From contig JAQXRH010000041.1 in the NCBI GenBank assembly GCA_029218425.1, positions 1 to 63,310 on the forward strand: a DNA stretch of 63,310 nt, read 5' to 3'. Each line of letters begins with the position of its first letter. Within the stretch, counting starts at the first letter, position 1. The DNA is from Bacteroidales bacterium (GTDB lineage Bacteria; Bacteroidota; Bacteroidia; Bacteroidales; Muribaculaceae). Shown one piece after another: positions 35,566 through 46,086 of this stretch. The notes beneath the pieces are model-generated. The model ran no database searches. It had not been told where the DNA came from and was given only the letters and a program-made list of their open reading frames with translations. The position numbers and the translations under genes are program-made.

Positions 35566-36474
35566 ATGACTGAACCGGTATACCATATTCCCGCGCTATT
35601 GCCCCAGACAATCGAGGCCTTGTCGATAGACCCCGACGGGACGTATGTCGACGTGACCTACGGAGGAGGCGGCCACTCGCGAGCCATCGTGGAGCATTTG
35701 TCGCCGAAAGGGCATCTTTACGGGTTCGACCAGGATATGGATGCCGTGGGCAGGGCGATGGAAGATGACCGATTCACCATCGTCCATTCCAACTTCCGCT
35801 ACATCGTCAACTTCATGCGCTACTACAAGGTTGACACCGTCGACGGCATTCTTGCCGACTTAGGCGTATCGTTTCACCATTTCGACGACCCGGAACGCGG
35901 CTTTTCATTCCGGTGGGACGGCCCCCTCGACATGCGCATGAACCGTAACGCCAAGCTGACGGCCGCCGACATGGTCAATAGCTACAGCGAGGAACGGTTG
36001 TCGGATATATTTTACCTATATGGGGAACTAAAAAATGCGCGGCGCATCTCCTCTGCTATAGTCAAGAGCCGAAGCATCCAAAGCATCGACAACATAGAGC
36101 AGCTGCTAAGCATCATCGACCCCCTCATTGACCCGTCGCGGCGCAAGAAAGAGCTTGCCAAAGTGTTTCAGGCACTGCGCATAGAGGTGAACCACGAGCT
36201 TGAAGCCTTGGAAGAGATGCTCCGCGGAGCGCTGCATGTGCTAAAGCCCGGCGGCCGCATCGCCATCATCACCTACCACTCGCTGGAGGACCGACTCGTC
36301 AAGAACTACTTCCGCAGCGGCAACTTCGAAGGTAAAGAAAACAAAGACTTTTTCGGACGCAGCCTCAGTCCGTTCCGCATACTCAACAGCAAGCCCATCA
36401 TCCCCGACGACGAGGAGGTGGAGCGCAACCCACGTTCGCGCAGCGCTAAATTGCGAGTGGCGGTAAAGATATGA
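35566..36474 (+). CDS. rsmH: 16S rRNA (cytosine-1402-N4)-methyltransferase
   Basis: A 302-aa RsmH (MraW) enzyme methylating C1402 of 16S rRNA. TYGGGGHSRAIVEHL is the SAM-binding glycine loop (about residues 28-42), GILADLGVSFHHFD and GFSFRWDGPLDMRM are the diagnostic block, and ALRIEVNHELEAL and LKPGGRIAIITYHSLEDRLVK follow. It opens the dcw cluster. In many bacteria mraZ precedes it; here there is none within at least 480 bases. Confidence 0.97.
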   Translation: MTEPVYHIPALLPQTIEALSIDPDGTYVDVTYGGGGHSRAIVEHLSPKGHLYGFDQDMDAVGRAMEDDRFTIVHSNFRYIVNFMRYYKVDTVDGILADLGVSFHHFDDPERGFSFRWDGPLDMRMNRNAKLTAADMVNSYSEERLSDIFYLYGELKNARRISSAIVKSRSIQSIDNIEQLLSIIDPLIDPSRRKKELAKVFQALRIEVNHELEALEEMLRGALHVLKPGGRIAIITYHSLEDRLVKNYFRSGNFEGKENKDFFGRSLSPFRILNSKPIIPDDEEVERNPRSRSAKLRVAVKI

Positions 36475-36534
36475 CCAAACGGCGCGCGACCAAAAACCAA
36501 TTACACCAATCAGGGAAAATACCAAACAGTACCA

Positions 36535-36876
36535 ATGGCAACAGAAAAGAGCACGCCCAAAAAGAAAGGGGCAAAAAGATATTTCATAAACGGCGAGTTT
36601 CTGTCGACGCACTTTTTCATACGCAATTGGGGCATCATATTGGCAATAGTGGTGCTCATAATGCTCTATATCACCAACCGCTACCAGTGCATAACGGCGA
36701 TGGAGAACATACAGCGGCTCAACCGCGAAATCGAAGTGGTAAAATCGGAAGCCATAAGGCAAAAGAGCAGTTACATGAACGCCATACGCGAGAAAACTAT
36801 GCAGGCAAGCATACGCCAAGCCGGACTTGACCTCACCCACCGCGACCAACCTCCCTATAAACTTACAATAAAATGA
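36535..36876 (+). CDS. ftsL: FtsL-like septum protein
   Basis: A 113-aa single-pass membrane protein: a basic, charged cytosolic N-terminus, one membrane helix (WGIILAIVVLIMLYITN, about residues 33-49) and a periplasmic coiled coil with heptad-like spacing (about 50-95). It lacks a strong sequence signature, but its length, topology and place between rsmH and ftsI are those of FtsL, which forms the FtsQLB scaffold activating FtsWI. Its stop overlaps the ftsI start by 4 bases. Confidence 0.85.
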   Translation: MATEKSTPKKKGAKRYFINGEFLSTHFFIRNWGIILAIVVLIMLYITNRYQCITAMENIQRLNREIEVVKSEAIRQKSSYMNAIREKTMQASIRQAGLDLTHRDQPPYKLTIK

Positions 36877-38990
36877 GAACGAACACACCACACAACAGCA
36901 AGTCGACACGAGAGACAACGAGCAAGAAGTCCAAAAGCAGCAACCGTGCGCGCATCATTTTTCGCGGCGCATTCATCTATGGCGTACTGATATTATTCTC
37001 AAGCTTTATTGTGGCGAAATTGTTTTCCACGACGGTCATTCATGCCGAAGACTGGAATGCAAAGGCCAATGAAACATTCAACAAGATAGACACCATACAG
37101 CCGATAAGAGGCGACATCTTGGCTTGCGACGGGACAGTATTGGTAACCAACCTGCAATTTTACAACATTCGCATCGACTTCGGCTCGGAAGCCTTTGCCA
37201 AAAAAACCTTTATCGACAGCATAGGCGCCCTTTGCGACAGTCTGGGCAAATACTATCCACGCAATGACGATGCTACGTGGAACGACGTGCTCATGAAGCA
37301 ATTTTCGGCGAAGAAGAAAAACCGCTCGTTCAAATTGCTTAGCCGCATCACCTACGAAGAGCTGCAGCGCGTGCGCAACTTCCCGTTCCTCAACCTGAAG
37401 AACAGGAACAAATCGGGATACCGGGAGGAGCCGTTTCAGCGGCGTGACTGCCCCTACGGCGAGATGGCACGGTTGAGCATAGGAAGCGTTGGCCAAACAA
37501 AGACCAGCAAAGAGGTGCATGGCGTATCGGGGCTTGAGCGGTCGCTCGACTCGTTGCTCTACGGCACAATAGGGACGACACGTCCGGTGACCCTTACCAA
37601 ACGCATCGGCGCATGGGCCGACAAGCCCGCCGTCAACGGTTGGAACGTCACCACGACTATAGACATCACGCTTCAGGACATCTTGGAGCAGGAGCTCATC
37701 GCGATGCTCGACAGTTGCGATGCTGAGTGGGCTTCGGCGGTGATAATGGAAGTGTCGACCGGCGACATCAAAGCCATATCCAACGTGGAGGTCGACAGCT
37801 TGGGCAACTATGTAGAGGCCTACAACCGCATCGTGACGGCCTACGAGCCGGGCTCGGTAGTGAAGCCCATCTCGATGATGATAGCCTTGGAGGACGGACT
37901 TGTCAACAACCTTGACGAGGTGATACCTATCGGGGCATCATTTGCCTACGGTGGCGGACGTCCAATCACCGATTCGCACTACAACTCACAGCTCACCGTG
38001 TCGGGTATCATAGAGCAATCGTCCAACATAGGTATGGCGAAAGTGATAGTGCGCGGATACGACAAGAACCCGGCTGGCTTTGTGAAGCGATTTAAGGAAA
38101 TAGGATTCTTGGACAAGATGCATTCGGGCATCTACGAAGAGGAGCGCCCCCGCATCCACAGCAACCCGAGCCGATTGGACATGTCGCGCATGAGCTTCGG
38201 CTATGCCACCGCCATCCCGCCGCTCTACACACTGTCGATTTACAATGCCATAGCCAACAACGGCAGGTACGTAAGGCCGCGATTGGTGAAAGGACTCAGC
38301 CGCGATGGTGTCGACTCCATTCTCGACGTGACCTACATACGCGACCGTATATGCTCGGAAGAGAACGCCGCCAAGATGCGCAGCATGCTTCGCCAGGTGG
38401 TCGACGGCAACCATGGCACTGCACGCAGATTGAAGCACTGCAAAGTGCCGTTGGCCGGAAAGACCGGCACTTGCTACCATCTCAACCTGCAAACCAAGCA
38501 GTATGAGACCGGGAAAAAACGTCTTGCATTTTGCGGTTTCTTCCCCGCCGACCAGCCAAAATACTCAATGTTTGTGCTGACTTTCCACCCGCGCAAGAAC
38601 ATGTTTGGAGCGGCATCGACATCGGGAATGGTGATGCAAAACGTGGCCGAGAAGATGTATTCACGCGGATATTTGGGCAACACCGTCGACTTCCATGCCG
38701 ACCGTCCCGCCAAAGCCGCATCTCCGCTCATCAACGCCCCGGCCACCCCGGGAGCATATAGCCAGCTGAGCAGCCAGCTCACGCAAACGCTTCACCCGCG
38801 CGTCATAGCCACGCCCAAAGGCAATGTAGAGGATAGCAACATGCCGTCGGTGGCCAATATGAACCTTCGCGATGCGCTAAGCTGCCTCGAAAAGGCAGGC
38901 TATGAGGTGTGTTTTACGGGCACCGGACGTGTTAAGGCACAAGAATTAATAGATAAAAAGAAAGTTTTATTAACTTTGTCGAATATTTAG
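36873..38990 (+). CDS. ftsI: Septal peptidoglycan transpeptidase (PBP3/FtsI) with PASTA domain
   Basis: A 705-aa class B penicillin-binding protein. One membrane helix (about residues 32-51) precedes a dimerisation region and the transpeptidase domain with the three serine-enzyme motifs: SVVK (active Ser 328), SSN (383-385) and KTG (530-532). A C-terminal PASTA-like domain (MPSVANMNLRDALSCLEKAGYEV, about 652-674) is present, as in Bacteroidetes FtsI. It cross-links peptidoglycan at the septum together with FtsW. Confidence 0.95.
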   Translation: MRTNTPHNSKSTRETTSKKSKSSNRARIIFRGAFIYGVLILFSSFIVAKLFSTTVIHAEDWNAKANETFNKIDTIQPIRGDILACDGTVLVTNLQFYNIRIDFGSEAFAKKTFIDSIGALCDSLGKYYPRNDDATWNDVLMKQFSAKKKNRSFKLLSRITYEELQRVRNFPFLNLKNRNKSGYREEPFQRRDCPYGEMARLSIGSVGQTKTSKEVHGVSGLERSLDSLLYGTIGTTRPVTLTKRIGAWADKPAVNGWNVTTTIDITLQDILEQELIAMLDSCDAEWASAVIMEVSTGDIKAISNVEVDSLGNYVEAYNRIVTAYEPGSVVKPISMMIALEDGLVNNLDEVIPIGASFAYGGGRPITDSHYNSQLTVSGIIEQSSNIGMAKVIVRGYDKNPAGFVKRFKEIGFLDKMHSGIYEEERPRIHSNPSRLDMSRMSFGYATAIPPLYTLSIYNAIANNGRYVRPRLVKGLSRDGVDSILDVTYIRDRICSEENAAKMRSMLRQVVDGNHGTARRLKHCKVPLAGKTGTCYHLNLQTKQYETGKKRLAFCGFFPADQPKYSMFVLTFHPRKNMFGAASTSGMVMQNVAEKMYSRGYLGNTVDFHADRPAKAASPLINAPATPGAYSQLSSQLTQTLHPRVIATPKGNVEDSNMPSVANMNLRDALSCLEKAGYEVCFTGTGRVKAQELIDKKKVLLTLSNI

Positions 38991-39129
38991 AAAAGAGCGC
39001 CGATAGCCAGCCCCCAAATGGCTCAGCCGCGGCGACGCAACGCGTTGGCACCAACGTAGCCGGCATGCAGAGGCAAACCGGGCAAGGCGGCGAAACAACT
39101 GGAATAACAGGCAAATAACTATTGAATAT

Positions 39130-40593
39130 ATGCAGCATAATCTTCAAGATTTATTAGGCGCCATCACGACGCTTAGAGTAGTGGGAGAAACCGACCGGAC
39201 AATCACGATGCTCACCGACGACTCGCGCAAAGTGGGCGAGGGGGCGATGTTTGTAGCCGTGCGCGGTGTCAACGTCGACGGCCATAGCTTCATCCCTACG
39301 CTAAGCGAGCGCCACCCCGCAGCTATCGTAGTAGAGACCATGCCCGACTCGCTCTATGAAGGCGTTACCTACATACAGGTGGCCAATAGCGCCATAGCCC
39401 TGGGCCAACTTGCATCGCAATGGTATGGCAACCCATCGCGCAAACTCCGACTCGTAGGGGTCACTGGCACCAACGGGAAGACAACCACCGCCACGCTCAT
39501 CTACGAGATGGCTCGGCTGGGTGGCCACAAGGCAGGACTGCTGTCGACGGTGTGCAACTACGTTGACGACCTTGCCGTCCCGGCCAAGCAGACTACGCCC
39601 GACGCGTTGACCATCAACAAGCTGCTGCACGACATGGTGGAAGCCGGATGCGAATATGCCGCCATGGAGGTGAGCTCGCATGCCGCCGACCAGCATCGCA
39701 TTGCCGGGTTGCACTTTGCCGGGGGCGTGTTCACCAATCTCACTCGCGACCATCTCGACTATCACAAGACTTTCGACGCGTATCTTGCCGCCAAAAAGTC
39801 GTTTTTCGACATGCTACCTGCCGATGCCTTTGCCATCACCAATATCGACGACAAGGTAGGGGAAGTGATGTTGCAGAACACCCGCGCCAAGAAGTTGACC
39901 TACTCGTTGCGCTCGCTGGCCGATTTTCGCTGCAAAATAGTCGAAAGCCATCTTGACGGCACGCTGATGAGCATCAACGACAATGAGGTGAACGTGTTGT
40001 TCACCGGTAAGTTTAACGCCTACAACCTGACGGCCGTGTATGGCGCGTCAATCATGCTCGGATGGGAGAAGGAAGATGTGCTGCGAAGGATGAGCCTATT
40101 GGTGCCGGTGGCAGGCCGTTTCCAGACCATAAAATCGCCTACGGGCGTGACCGCCATCGTCGACTATGCCCACACCCCCGATGCCGTGGTCAACGTGCTT
40201 GAAGCCATACGTGAGGTGATAGGTCAAAACGGCAATATCATCACTGTGGTAGGCGCCGGTGGCAACCGCGACAAGGGCAAGCGCCCCATCATGGCTCGCG
40301 AAGCTGCTTTGCGCAGCGACCGCCTTATCCTGACATCCGACAACCCGCGCTTTGAGGAGCCCGACGACATATTGGCAGATATGCGCGAAGGGGTCAAGGA
40401 CACCGAACTGGCGTCGCGCACGCTCGTTAATGCCGACCGCCGCGAGGCCATACGCATGGCTTATGCATTGGCCACAAAGGGCGACGTGATACTCATAGCC
40501 GGCAAAGGCCACGAGGACTATCAGGAGATAAAGGGAGTGAAACACCATTTCGACGACCGTGAAGTGGTCAAGGAGGTATTCGGGCTTTCTTAA
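39130..40593 (+). CDS. murE: UDP-MurNAc-tripeptide synthetase (meso-DAP type)
   Basis: A 487-aa cytosolic Mur ligase adding the third residue to UDP-MurNAc-dipeptide. The ATP loop is GTNGKTTT (about residues 115-122). The tripeptide-ligase fingerprint DNPRFEEP (about 403-410) contains DNPR, which in the family selects meso-diaminopimelate over lysine, so the peptidoglycan should be of the DAP type. AGKGHEDYQ is also conserved. The 139-base gap after ftsI carries no gene or clear promoter. Confidence 0.96.
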   Translation: MQHNLQDLLGAITTLRVVGETDRTITMLTDDSRKVGEGAMFVAVRGVNVDGHSFIPTLSERHPAAIVVETMPDSLYEGVTYIQVANSAIALGQLASQWYGNPSRKLRLVGVTGTNGKTTTATLIYEMARLGGHKAGLLSTVCNYVDDLAVPAKQTTPDALTINKLLHDMVEAGCEYAAMEVSSHAADQHRIAGLHFAGGVFTNLTRDHLDYHKTFDAYLAAKKSFFDMLPADAFAITNIDDKVGEVMLQNTRAKKLTYSLRSLADFRCKIVESHLDGTLMSINDNEVNVLFTGKFNAYNLTAVYGASIMLGWEKEDVLRRMSLLVPVAGRFQTIKSPTGVTAIVDYAHTPDAVVNVLEAIREVIGQNGNIITVVGAGGNRDKGKRPIMAREAALRSDRLILTSDNPRFEEPDDILADMREGVKDTELASRTLVNADRREAIRMAYALATKGDVILIAGKGHEDYQEIKGVKHHFDDREVVKEVFGLS

Positions 40594-40756
40594 AGCAATG
40601 AACCACAGGAGTGTGTCAAAAACAGCCGGATCATATCTGCTACATGGCAATAATCGGGTATAAGAGATTGAAATAGAAATAGGTACAAAAAAGCGTATTA
40701 ACCAGATCATAAGGCAATAAGGCGCAGAAGAAATCAAATTGGAGTAATTAACAGTC

Positions 40757-42022
40757 ATGCTATATTTTTTATTTGAGAAGCTACAGGATGCCAACGTGCC
40801 CGGCGCACGATTGATGGACTATATAACATTCCGGTCGGTGATAGCGATGGTGCTGTCGCTATTCATAGCCACCGTGATAGGGCGCAAAATCATAAGCCGG
40901 TTGCAATTGATGCAAGTAGGCGAAATTGTGCGCAATTTAGGACTCGAGGGACAGATGAAGAAGACCGGGACTCCCACCATGGGCGGAGTCATCATTATCA
41001 TCTCCATACTGATACCGTGCATCCTCGTGGGCAACTTGTCGAATATCTACATGCTATTGCTCATTGGGGCTACCATATGGCTGGGGGGCATAGGTTTTCT
41101 TGATGACTACATGAAAATCAAGAAGCACAACAAAGACGGGCTTAAAGGTAAATTCAAAATCGTAGGCCAGGTGGGCTTAGGGCTTGCCGTTGGCTTGACC
41201 ATGTACCTGAGCCCCGACATTGTGATACGCGAGAACCACGAGGTGCGTAATGCCGATTCCGACAATATTGTAGAAATCACCTACGAGGAAAACGACATAA
41301 AGTCGACACAGACTACCATACCGTTTGTGAAGGAACACAACTTCGAGTATAGCGACCTGACGCAGTGGCTCGGCGACCATGCCGAGACTGGCGGATGGAT
41401 ATTGTTCATCCTGGTAACCATCTTTATCATCACGGCTACTTCCAACGGTGCCAACCTCATGGATGGGCTTGACGGATTGACTACGGGTTGCTCGGCGATA
41501 ATTGGCGTGGCGCTGGCTGCTATGGCCTATCTTGGCGGCAGCGTGGTATATTCGTCATACCTTAACATAATGTACATACCGGGGTCGGAGGAGATGGTGG
41601 TGTACATGTCGGCTTTCATAGGAGCGTTGATAGGCTTTCTGTGGTATAATTCCTACCCGGCGCAAGTGTTCATGGGCGACACGGGGAGCCTGACGTTGGG
41701 TGGCATCATTGCCGTTTTTGCGATATTGATCCACAAGGAATTTCTCCTTCCGTTGCTCTGCTTGCTCTTCTACATCGAGGACCTCTCGGTGATATTGCAA
41801 GTCGCCACATGCAAAATCACCCGTCGCCGCACCGGCAAGACCCGCCGCTTGTTTAAAATGACACCGCTTCACCACCACTTCCAGAAGCCGGGCGACGGAA
41901 GCATCGACGCCATTGTGCAACGTCCGCATGCCGTGGTGCCCGAATCGAAAATCGTGGTAAGGTTTTGGATTATTTGCATCATCTTGGCGGCGCTGACCTT
42001 TGTGTCGCTCAAACTTCGATAA
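40757..42022 (+). CDS. mraY: Phospho-MurNAc-pentapeptide transferase
   Basis: A 421-aa integral membrane enzyme that makes lipid I from UDP-MurNAc-pentapeptide and undecaprenyl phosphate. KKTGTPTMGGV (about residues 72-82) and GFLDDYMK (about 114-121), NLMDGLDGLTTG (about 233-244) and the HHHFQ motif (about 374-378) are diagnostic. About ten hydrophobic segments. It is some 60 residues longer than the E. coli enzyme because of an acidic insertion (about 155-210) between membrane segments, which is usual in Bacteroidetes. The 163-base gap after murE holds no gene I can support. Confidence 0.96.
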   Translation: MLYFLFEKLQDANVPGARLMDYITFRSVIAMVLSLFIATVIGRKIISRLQLMQVGEIVRNLGLEGQMKKTGTPTMGGVIIIISILIPCILVGNLSNIYMLLLIGATIWLGGIGFLDDYMKIKKHNKDGLKGKFKIVGQVGLGLAVGLTMYLSPDIVIRENHEVRNADSDNIVEITYEENDIKSTQTTIPFVKEHNFEYSDLTQWLGDHAETGGWILFILVTIFIITATSNGANLMDGLDGLTTGCSAIIGVALAAMAYLGGSVVYSSYLNIMYIPGSEEMVVYMSAFIGALIGFLWYNSYPAQVFMGDTGSLTLGGIIAVFAILIHKEFLLPLLCLLFYIEDLSVILQVATCKITRRRTGKTRRLFKMTPLHHHFQKPGDGSIDAIVQRPHAVVPESKIVVRFWIICIILAALTFVSLKLR

Positions 42023-42069
42023 ATCACACCGAAAATCAGATAGAGGACAACAAACAGATATATTGATAT

Positions 42070-43428
42070 ATGAGATTAGTAATACTTGGAGGAGGAGAGA
42101 GCGGCGTAGGTGCCGCCATCCTTGGTAAGAAGCTTGGTATGGACGTGTTTCTGAGCGACTCCGGCGATATTGCGCCGCGTTATGCCGAAATGCTCAAAGA
42201 CAATGGTATTGCATTCGAGGCAGGGCACCACACCGAGTCGCTGATTATCAATGCCGACGAAGTGGTAAAGAGCCCGGGCATTCCACCTACGGCGCCTATC
42301 ATCAAAAAGATTGCGTCGAAAAACATTCCTATCATCTCCGAGATAGAGTTTGCCGGACGTTACACCGATGCTAAAATGGTGTGCATCACGGGATCTAACG
42401 GCAAGACCACCACGACCTTGCTGACGTATCACATATTAAAAAATGCTGGTATTAATGTAGGGCTTGCCGGCAACGTCGGGCAGAGCCTCGCATTGCAGGT
42501 GGCCAACGACCAGCACGATGTCTACGTTATAGAACTGAGCTCGTTCCAGCTGGAAAACATGTATCGGTTCCATGCCAACATTGCGGTGATAATGAACATC
42601 ACGCCCGACCATCTTGACCGATACGACTACAAATTCCAAAACTATGTAGATGCCAAATTCAGGATACTGCAAAACCTCACCGACAGCGACGCTTTCATAT
42701 TCTGGGAAGACGACCCCGTCATCAAGGCTCAGCTTGAACATGTAGCCACCGAGGCCCGTCTGTATCCCTTCTCGGAGCACCAGGAAGAGGGTAGCGCTTC
42801 CTATGTCGATGCCGACGACCGCCTTATCCTCGACACTCCCGACGAGAAATTGACCATGCCGCGTGCCGACCTCGCCCTCAACGGCCTCCACAACCTTTTC
42901 AACTCTATGGCTGCCGGATTGTCGGCTTGCCTGCTCGACATCAAGAAAGAGGATATACGTCGCTCGCTCAGCGACTTTGAGGGGGTTGAGCACCGTTTGG
43001 AATATGTCGATACCGTAGAAGGCGTAAGATATATCAACGACTCCAAAGCCACCAACGTCAATTCGTGCTGGTATGCCCTTGAAAGCATGGGCAAGAACAC
43101 CGTGCTGATACTCGGCGGCAAGGATAAAGGCAACGATTACAGCGAAATAGCCAATCTTGTCGACGAGAAAGTGAAGGCTATAGTGGCCATGGGCAAGGAC
43201 AATGCCAAGATTGTGGACTATTTCGGCAGCCGCGGAGTCAAAGTGATTGATACCCACTCCATCGACGATGCAATATCAGCATGCCACGATATTGCTTGCG
43301 ATGGCGACACGGTTCTGCTATCGCCTTGCTGCGCAAGTTTTGACCTGTTTAAGAGCTACGAGGACCGCGGCCGACAGTTTAAGGAACGTGTCAAAGCGTT
43401 GAAAGCCAACCAGCAGCAAAGCAAATAG
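42070..43428 (+). CDS. murD: UDP-MurNAc-alanine--D-glutamate ligase
   Basis: A 452-aa Mur ligase that adds D-Glu to UDP-MurNAc-L-Ala. The N-terminal Rossmann-like loop is ILGGGESGVGAAILGKK, the ATP loop GSNGKTTTT (about residues 112-120), followed by ELSSFQLE and MNITPDHLDRYD, and the C-terminal VRYINDSKATNVNSC and GGKDKGNDY are MurD hallmarks. Normal length and position between mraY and ftsW. Confidence 0.97.
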   Translation: MRLVILGGGESGVGAAILGKKLGMDVFLSDSGDIAPRYAEMLKDNGIAFEAGHHTESLIINADEVVKSPGIPPTAPIIKKIASKNIPIISEIEFAGRYTDAKMVCITGSNGKTTTTLLTYHILKNAGINVGLAGNVGQSLALQVANDQHDVYVIELSSFQLENMYRFHANIAVIMNITPDHLDRYDYKFQNYVDAKFRILQNLTDSDAFIFWEDDPVIKAQLEHVATEARLYPFSEHQEEGSASYVDADDRLILDTPDEKLTMPRADLALNGLHNLFNSMAAGLSACLLDIKKEDIRRSLSDFEGVEHRLEYVDTVEGVRYINDSKATNVNSCWYALESMGKNTVLILGGKDKGNDYSEIANLVDEKVKAIVAMGKDNAKIVDYFGSRGVKVIDTHSIDDAISACHDIACDGDTVLLSPCCASFDLFKSYEDRGRQFKERVKALKANQQQSK

Positions 43429-43487
43429 ATTGCCACCATCGATTGCCTCGCAGTCGAAAAATTGCACTAACAAAAGATATTACCGAT

Positions 43488-44894
43488 ATGTCAGAACTTG
43501 ACGATATGCTACGCGCCGCGGGCGCACCAACGACAACCGGCAATGCTGATGCCCCCACAACGGCTGCCACCCCCAACGCCGAAGAGAGCAAAGCAAGCCG
43601 GAAAAAGGAGCCAAAAGGAGCCGAGACCGACACGCCGACTAAGCGTCCAAGCCCCGACAAGTATCTCATAGCTCTTTATGTCGCACTGTGCATTGTGTCG
43701 GTGATTGAGCTCTATAGCGCTTCGTCGCGCGAGGTCTCGTCGGGTAATATCTTCGGGCCACTGCTACGCCATATCATGATGCTCGTGCTGGGCATAGTGA
43801 TTTGTATCGGTGTGTCGCGTGTGAAACTGAAATATTTCGTGATACTGACGCCGTGGTTCGTCGGGCTGAGTATATTGCTGATGGTGTATGTGATGCTCAA
43901 CGGCCAGATTATCAACGGCGCACGTCGAAGCATGTCGCTATTAGGCATACCGATACAGCCGGCCGAGATGCTAAAGATGTCGGCTGTGCTTGTCATTGCC
44001 TATATCATGTCACGCAATCAGGAGCCTCGCGGAGTGACTACGAAGGGCGTGATATGGTGCTGCGTGTTTGTGAGCCTGTTTTCGCTGCTCCTTTTCTCGC
44101 AGGGTCTTACCAATACGCTTCTTCTCATGGGCATAAGCCTGTCTATGATGCTCATCGGCGGAATTCAGATTAAGAAGTTCGGTTTGGTATTGCTATTCTA
44201 CGGCCTTGTGGGTGGTGCCGCACTCTACCAAAAGATGAACACCGAAGCCGAGGACGTGGAGAGCATCATGGAAACCGGCATGGACGCACAAGGCAACAGG
44301 ACGACCATGGATCGTGGCGGATTGTGGAAGAAGCGTCTCGAACGATGGAATAACGACACCATTCCGCTCTATAAGCAAAAAATCACAGCCCTCAACCGTC
44401 AGGAGATGTATGCCTTCATGGCACAGGCCAACGGTGGCGTCACGGGCGTCCTGCCAGGCAACTCCCGCGAAACGGCGCGTCTGCCGCTTGCATTCTCCGA
44501 CTATATCTTCTCGATAGTAGTGGAGGACCTGGGGCTCATTGGAGGGCTGTTCCTGCTGTTCATCTATCTGTCGCTTCTCGGACGTGCCGGCATCATCATG
44601 GGCCGCTGCGACAGGGCTTTCCCCTCGATTTTGGTGATGGGACTGGCTGTAATGATTGTAATACAGGCTCTGTTCCACATGGCCATCAACACCGGCGTGT
44701 TCCCGGTTTCGGGACAGCCGTTGCCTATGATATCGAAGGGGGGCACGTCGATGCTTATCACATCGCTCGCTTTCGGTGTCATGATAAGCATCAGCCGATA
44801 TGCCTCCATGACCGGACGCAAGAAAGCCGCAAAGAGCGACAGCGACCTGCCCGACGAAATCAATGCCGTCAATCCTATGCAATTGAAGAAATAA
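43488..44894 (+). CDS. ftsW: Septal peptidoglycan glycosyltransferase FtsW
   Basis: A 468-aa SEDS-family protein that polymerises lipid II glycan at the septum, paired with FtsI. It has about ten hydrophobic segments. GARRSMSLLGIPIQPAEMLK and the late FPVSGQPLPMISKGGTSML are SEDS signatures. The N-terminal 65 residues form a disordered Ala/Thr/Lys-rich cytosolic extension. The frame is open to a TTG at 43443, but ATG 43488 (MSELDDMLRAAG) is the likely start. Confidence 0.95.
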   Translation: MSELDDMLRAAGAPTTTGNADAPTTAATPNAEESKASRKKEPKGAETDTPTKRPSPDKYLIALYVALCIVSVIELYSASSREVSSGNIFGPLLRHIMMLVLGIVICIGVSRVKLKYFVILTPWFVGLSILLMVYVMLNGQIINGARRSMSLLGIPIQPAEMLKMSAVLVIAYIMSRNQEPRGVTTKGVIWCCVFVSLFSLLLFSQGLTNTLLLMGISLSMMLIGGIQIKKFGLVLLFYGLVGGAALYQKMNTEAEDVESIMETGMDAQGNRTTMDRGGLWKKRLERWNNDTIPLYKQKITALNRQEMYAFMAQANGGVTGVLPGNSRETARLPLAFSDYIFSIVVEDLGLIGGLFLLFIYLSLLGRAGIIMGRCDRAFPSILVMGLAVMIVIQALFHMAINTGVFPVSGQPLPMISKGGTSMLITSLAFGVMISISRYASMTGRKKAAKSDSDLPDEINAVNPMQLKK

Positions 44895-44933
44895 CATAGC
44901 AGCCAACACTGCCAAACTATAACACAGATAACT

Positions 44934-46031
44934 ATGAGCGTAAATAAAGTAATCATAAGCGGTGGCGGAACGGGTGGCCACATCTTCCCCGCCATATCCA
45001 TAGCCAATGCATTGCGACGTCGCGACCCTAATGTCAAAATCCTATTTGTGGGCGCAAAAGGCCGTATGGAGATGGAACGAGTACCCGCTGCCGGCTACGA
45101 CATAGAGGGCCTTGAGGTGATGGGATTTGACCGCAAACGTTTGTGGCGCAATGTCAAGGTGCTATGGCTACTGATGCAGAGCCGCCGTAAGGCCAAAAAA
45201 ATAATACGCGATTTTGGCGCCGACATTGTGGTGGGCGTGGGGGGATATGCCTCCGGCCCCACACTGATGATGGCCCAGAAGCTCAACATACCCACCCTCA
45301 TCCAGGAGCAGAACTCCTACGCCGGTGTCACCAACAAGCATCTGGGCAAAAAGGCCGACTGCATATGCGTGGCCTACGACAACATGCAACGCTTCTTCCC
45401 GGCCGAGAGAATAGTAATGACTGGCAACCCGGTAAGAGAGGCTATCACCTCCTGCCACGTGGAGCAAGCAGAGGCTAAACGTGAATTGGGCTTTGATGCC
45501 GACAAACCGTTGGTGGCCGTTGTGGGTGGCTCCCTCGGCGCGCGCACCATCAACGAAGCCGTCAAAGCCTCTATGGACAGCATTATCGCTGGCGGCGCGC
45601 AGATATTATGGCAGACCGGCAAATATTACGCCGATGAATGCCTGCCGATAGCCGAGGGGAAAAAGGGCGTGCAGGCCATGGCGTTTGTGAGCCGAATGGA
45701 CTTAGTGTACCGTGCCGCCGACCTCATCGTGTCGCGCGCCGGGGCAAGCACCATATCGGAGTTGCAAATAGTAGGCACCCCGGCGGTGCTCGTTCCGTCG
45801 CCCAATGTGGCCGAGGACCATCAGCGCAAGAATGCGCAAGCCCTCGCCGACCGCGACGCCGCTGTTATGGTTCTCGACGCCGACGCCGTTGCCACGCTCG
45901 CCACGACTGTCAACTCGCTGCTTGCCGACAAGGAGCGTCTCGCCACCCTGGGCAAGAATGTCAAAGCTATGGCCCTGGAGCATGCCGACGAACGCATTGT
46001 CGACCACATCTACGCGCTCTGCGGCAAGTAA
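44934..46031 (+). CDS. murG: UDP-GlcNAc:lipid I N-acetylglucosaminyltransferase
   Basis: A 365-aa peripheral membrane GT-B enzyme that makes lipid II. SGGGTGGHIFPAISIA (about residues 9-24), GVGGYASGPTLM (about 101-112), IQEQNSYAGVTNK, VVGGSLGARTIN and VSRAGASTISE (about 265-275) are all MurG motifs. Normal length. It begins 39 bases after ftsW. Confidence 0.97.
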   Translation: MSVNKVIISGGGTGGHIFPAISIANALRRRDPNVKILFVGAKGRMEMERVPAAGYDIEGLEVMGFDRKRLWRNVKVLWLLMQSRRKAKKIIRDFGADIVVGVGGYASGPTLMMAQKLNIPTLIQEQNSYAGVTNKHLGKKADCICVAYDNMQRFFPAERIVMTGNPVREAITSCHVEQAEAKRELGFDADKPLVAVVGGSLGARTINEAVKASMDSIIAGGAQILWQTGKYYADECLPIAEGKKGVQAMAFVSRMDLVYRAADLIVSRAGASTISELQIVGTPAVLVPSPNVAEDHQRKNAQALADRDAAVMVLDADAVATLATTVNSLLADKERLATLGKNVKAMALEHADERIVDHIYALCGK

Positions 46032-46086
46032 TGGCCCGACAGCTGGTGAGAGGATTAAAAAACACAATCGAAAGCAAATTCCAACA

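Noticed and set aside
45805-46086. N-terminal extension of murC through the end of murG
   Set aside because: The extra residues are not MurC-like; ATG 46087 gives the conserved FIGAGGIGMAAL opening.
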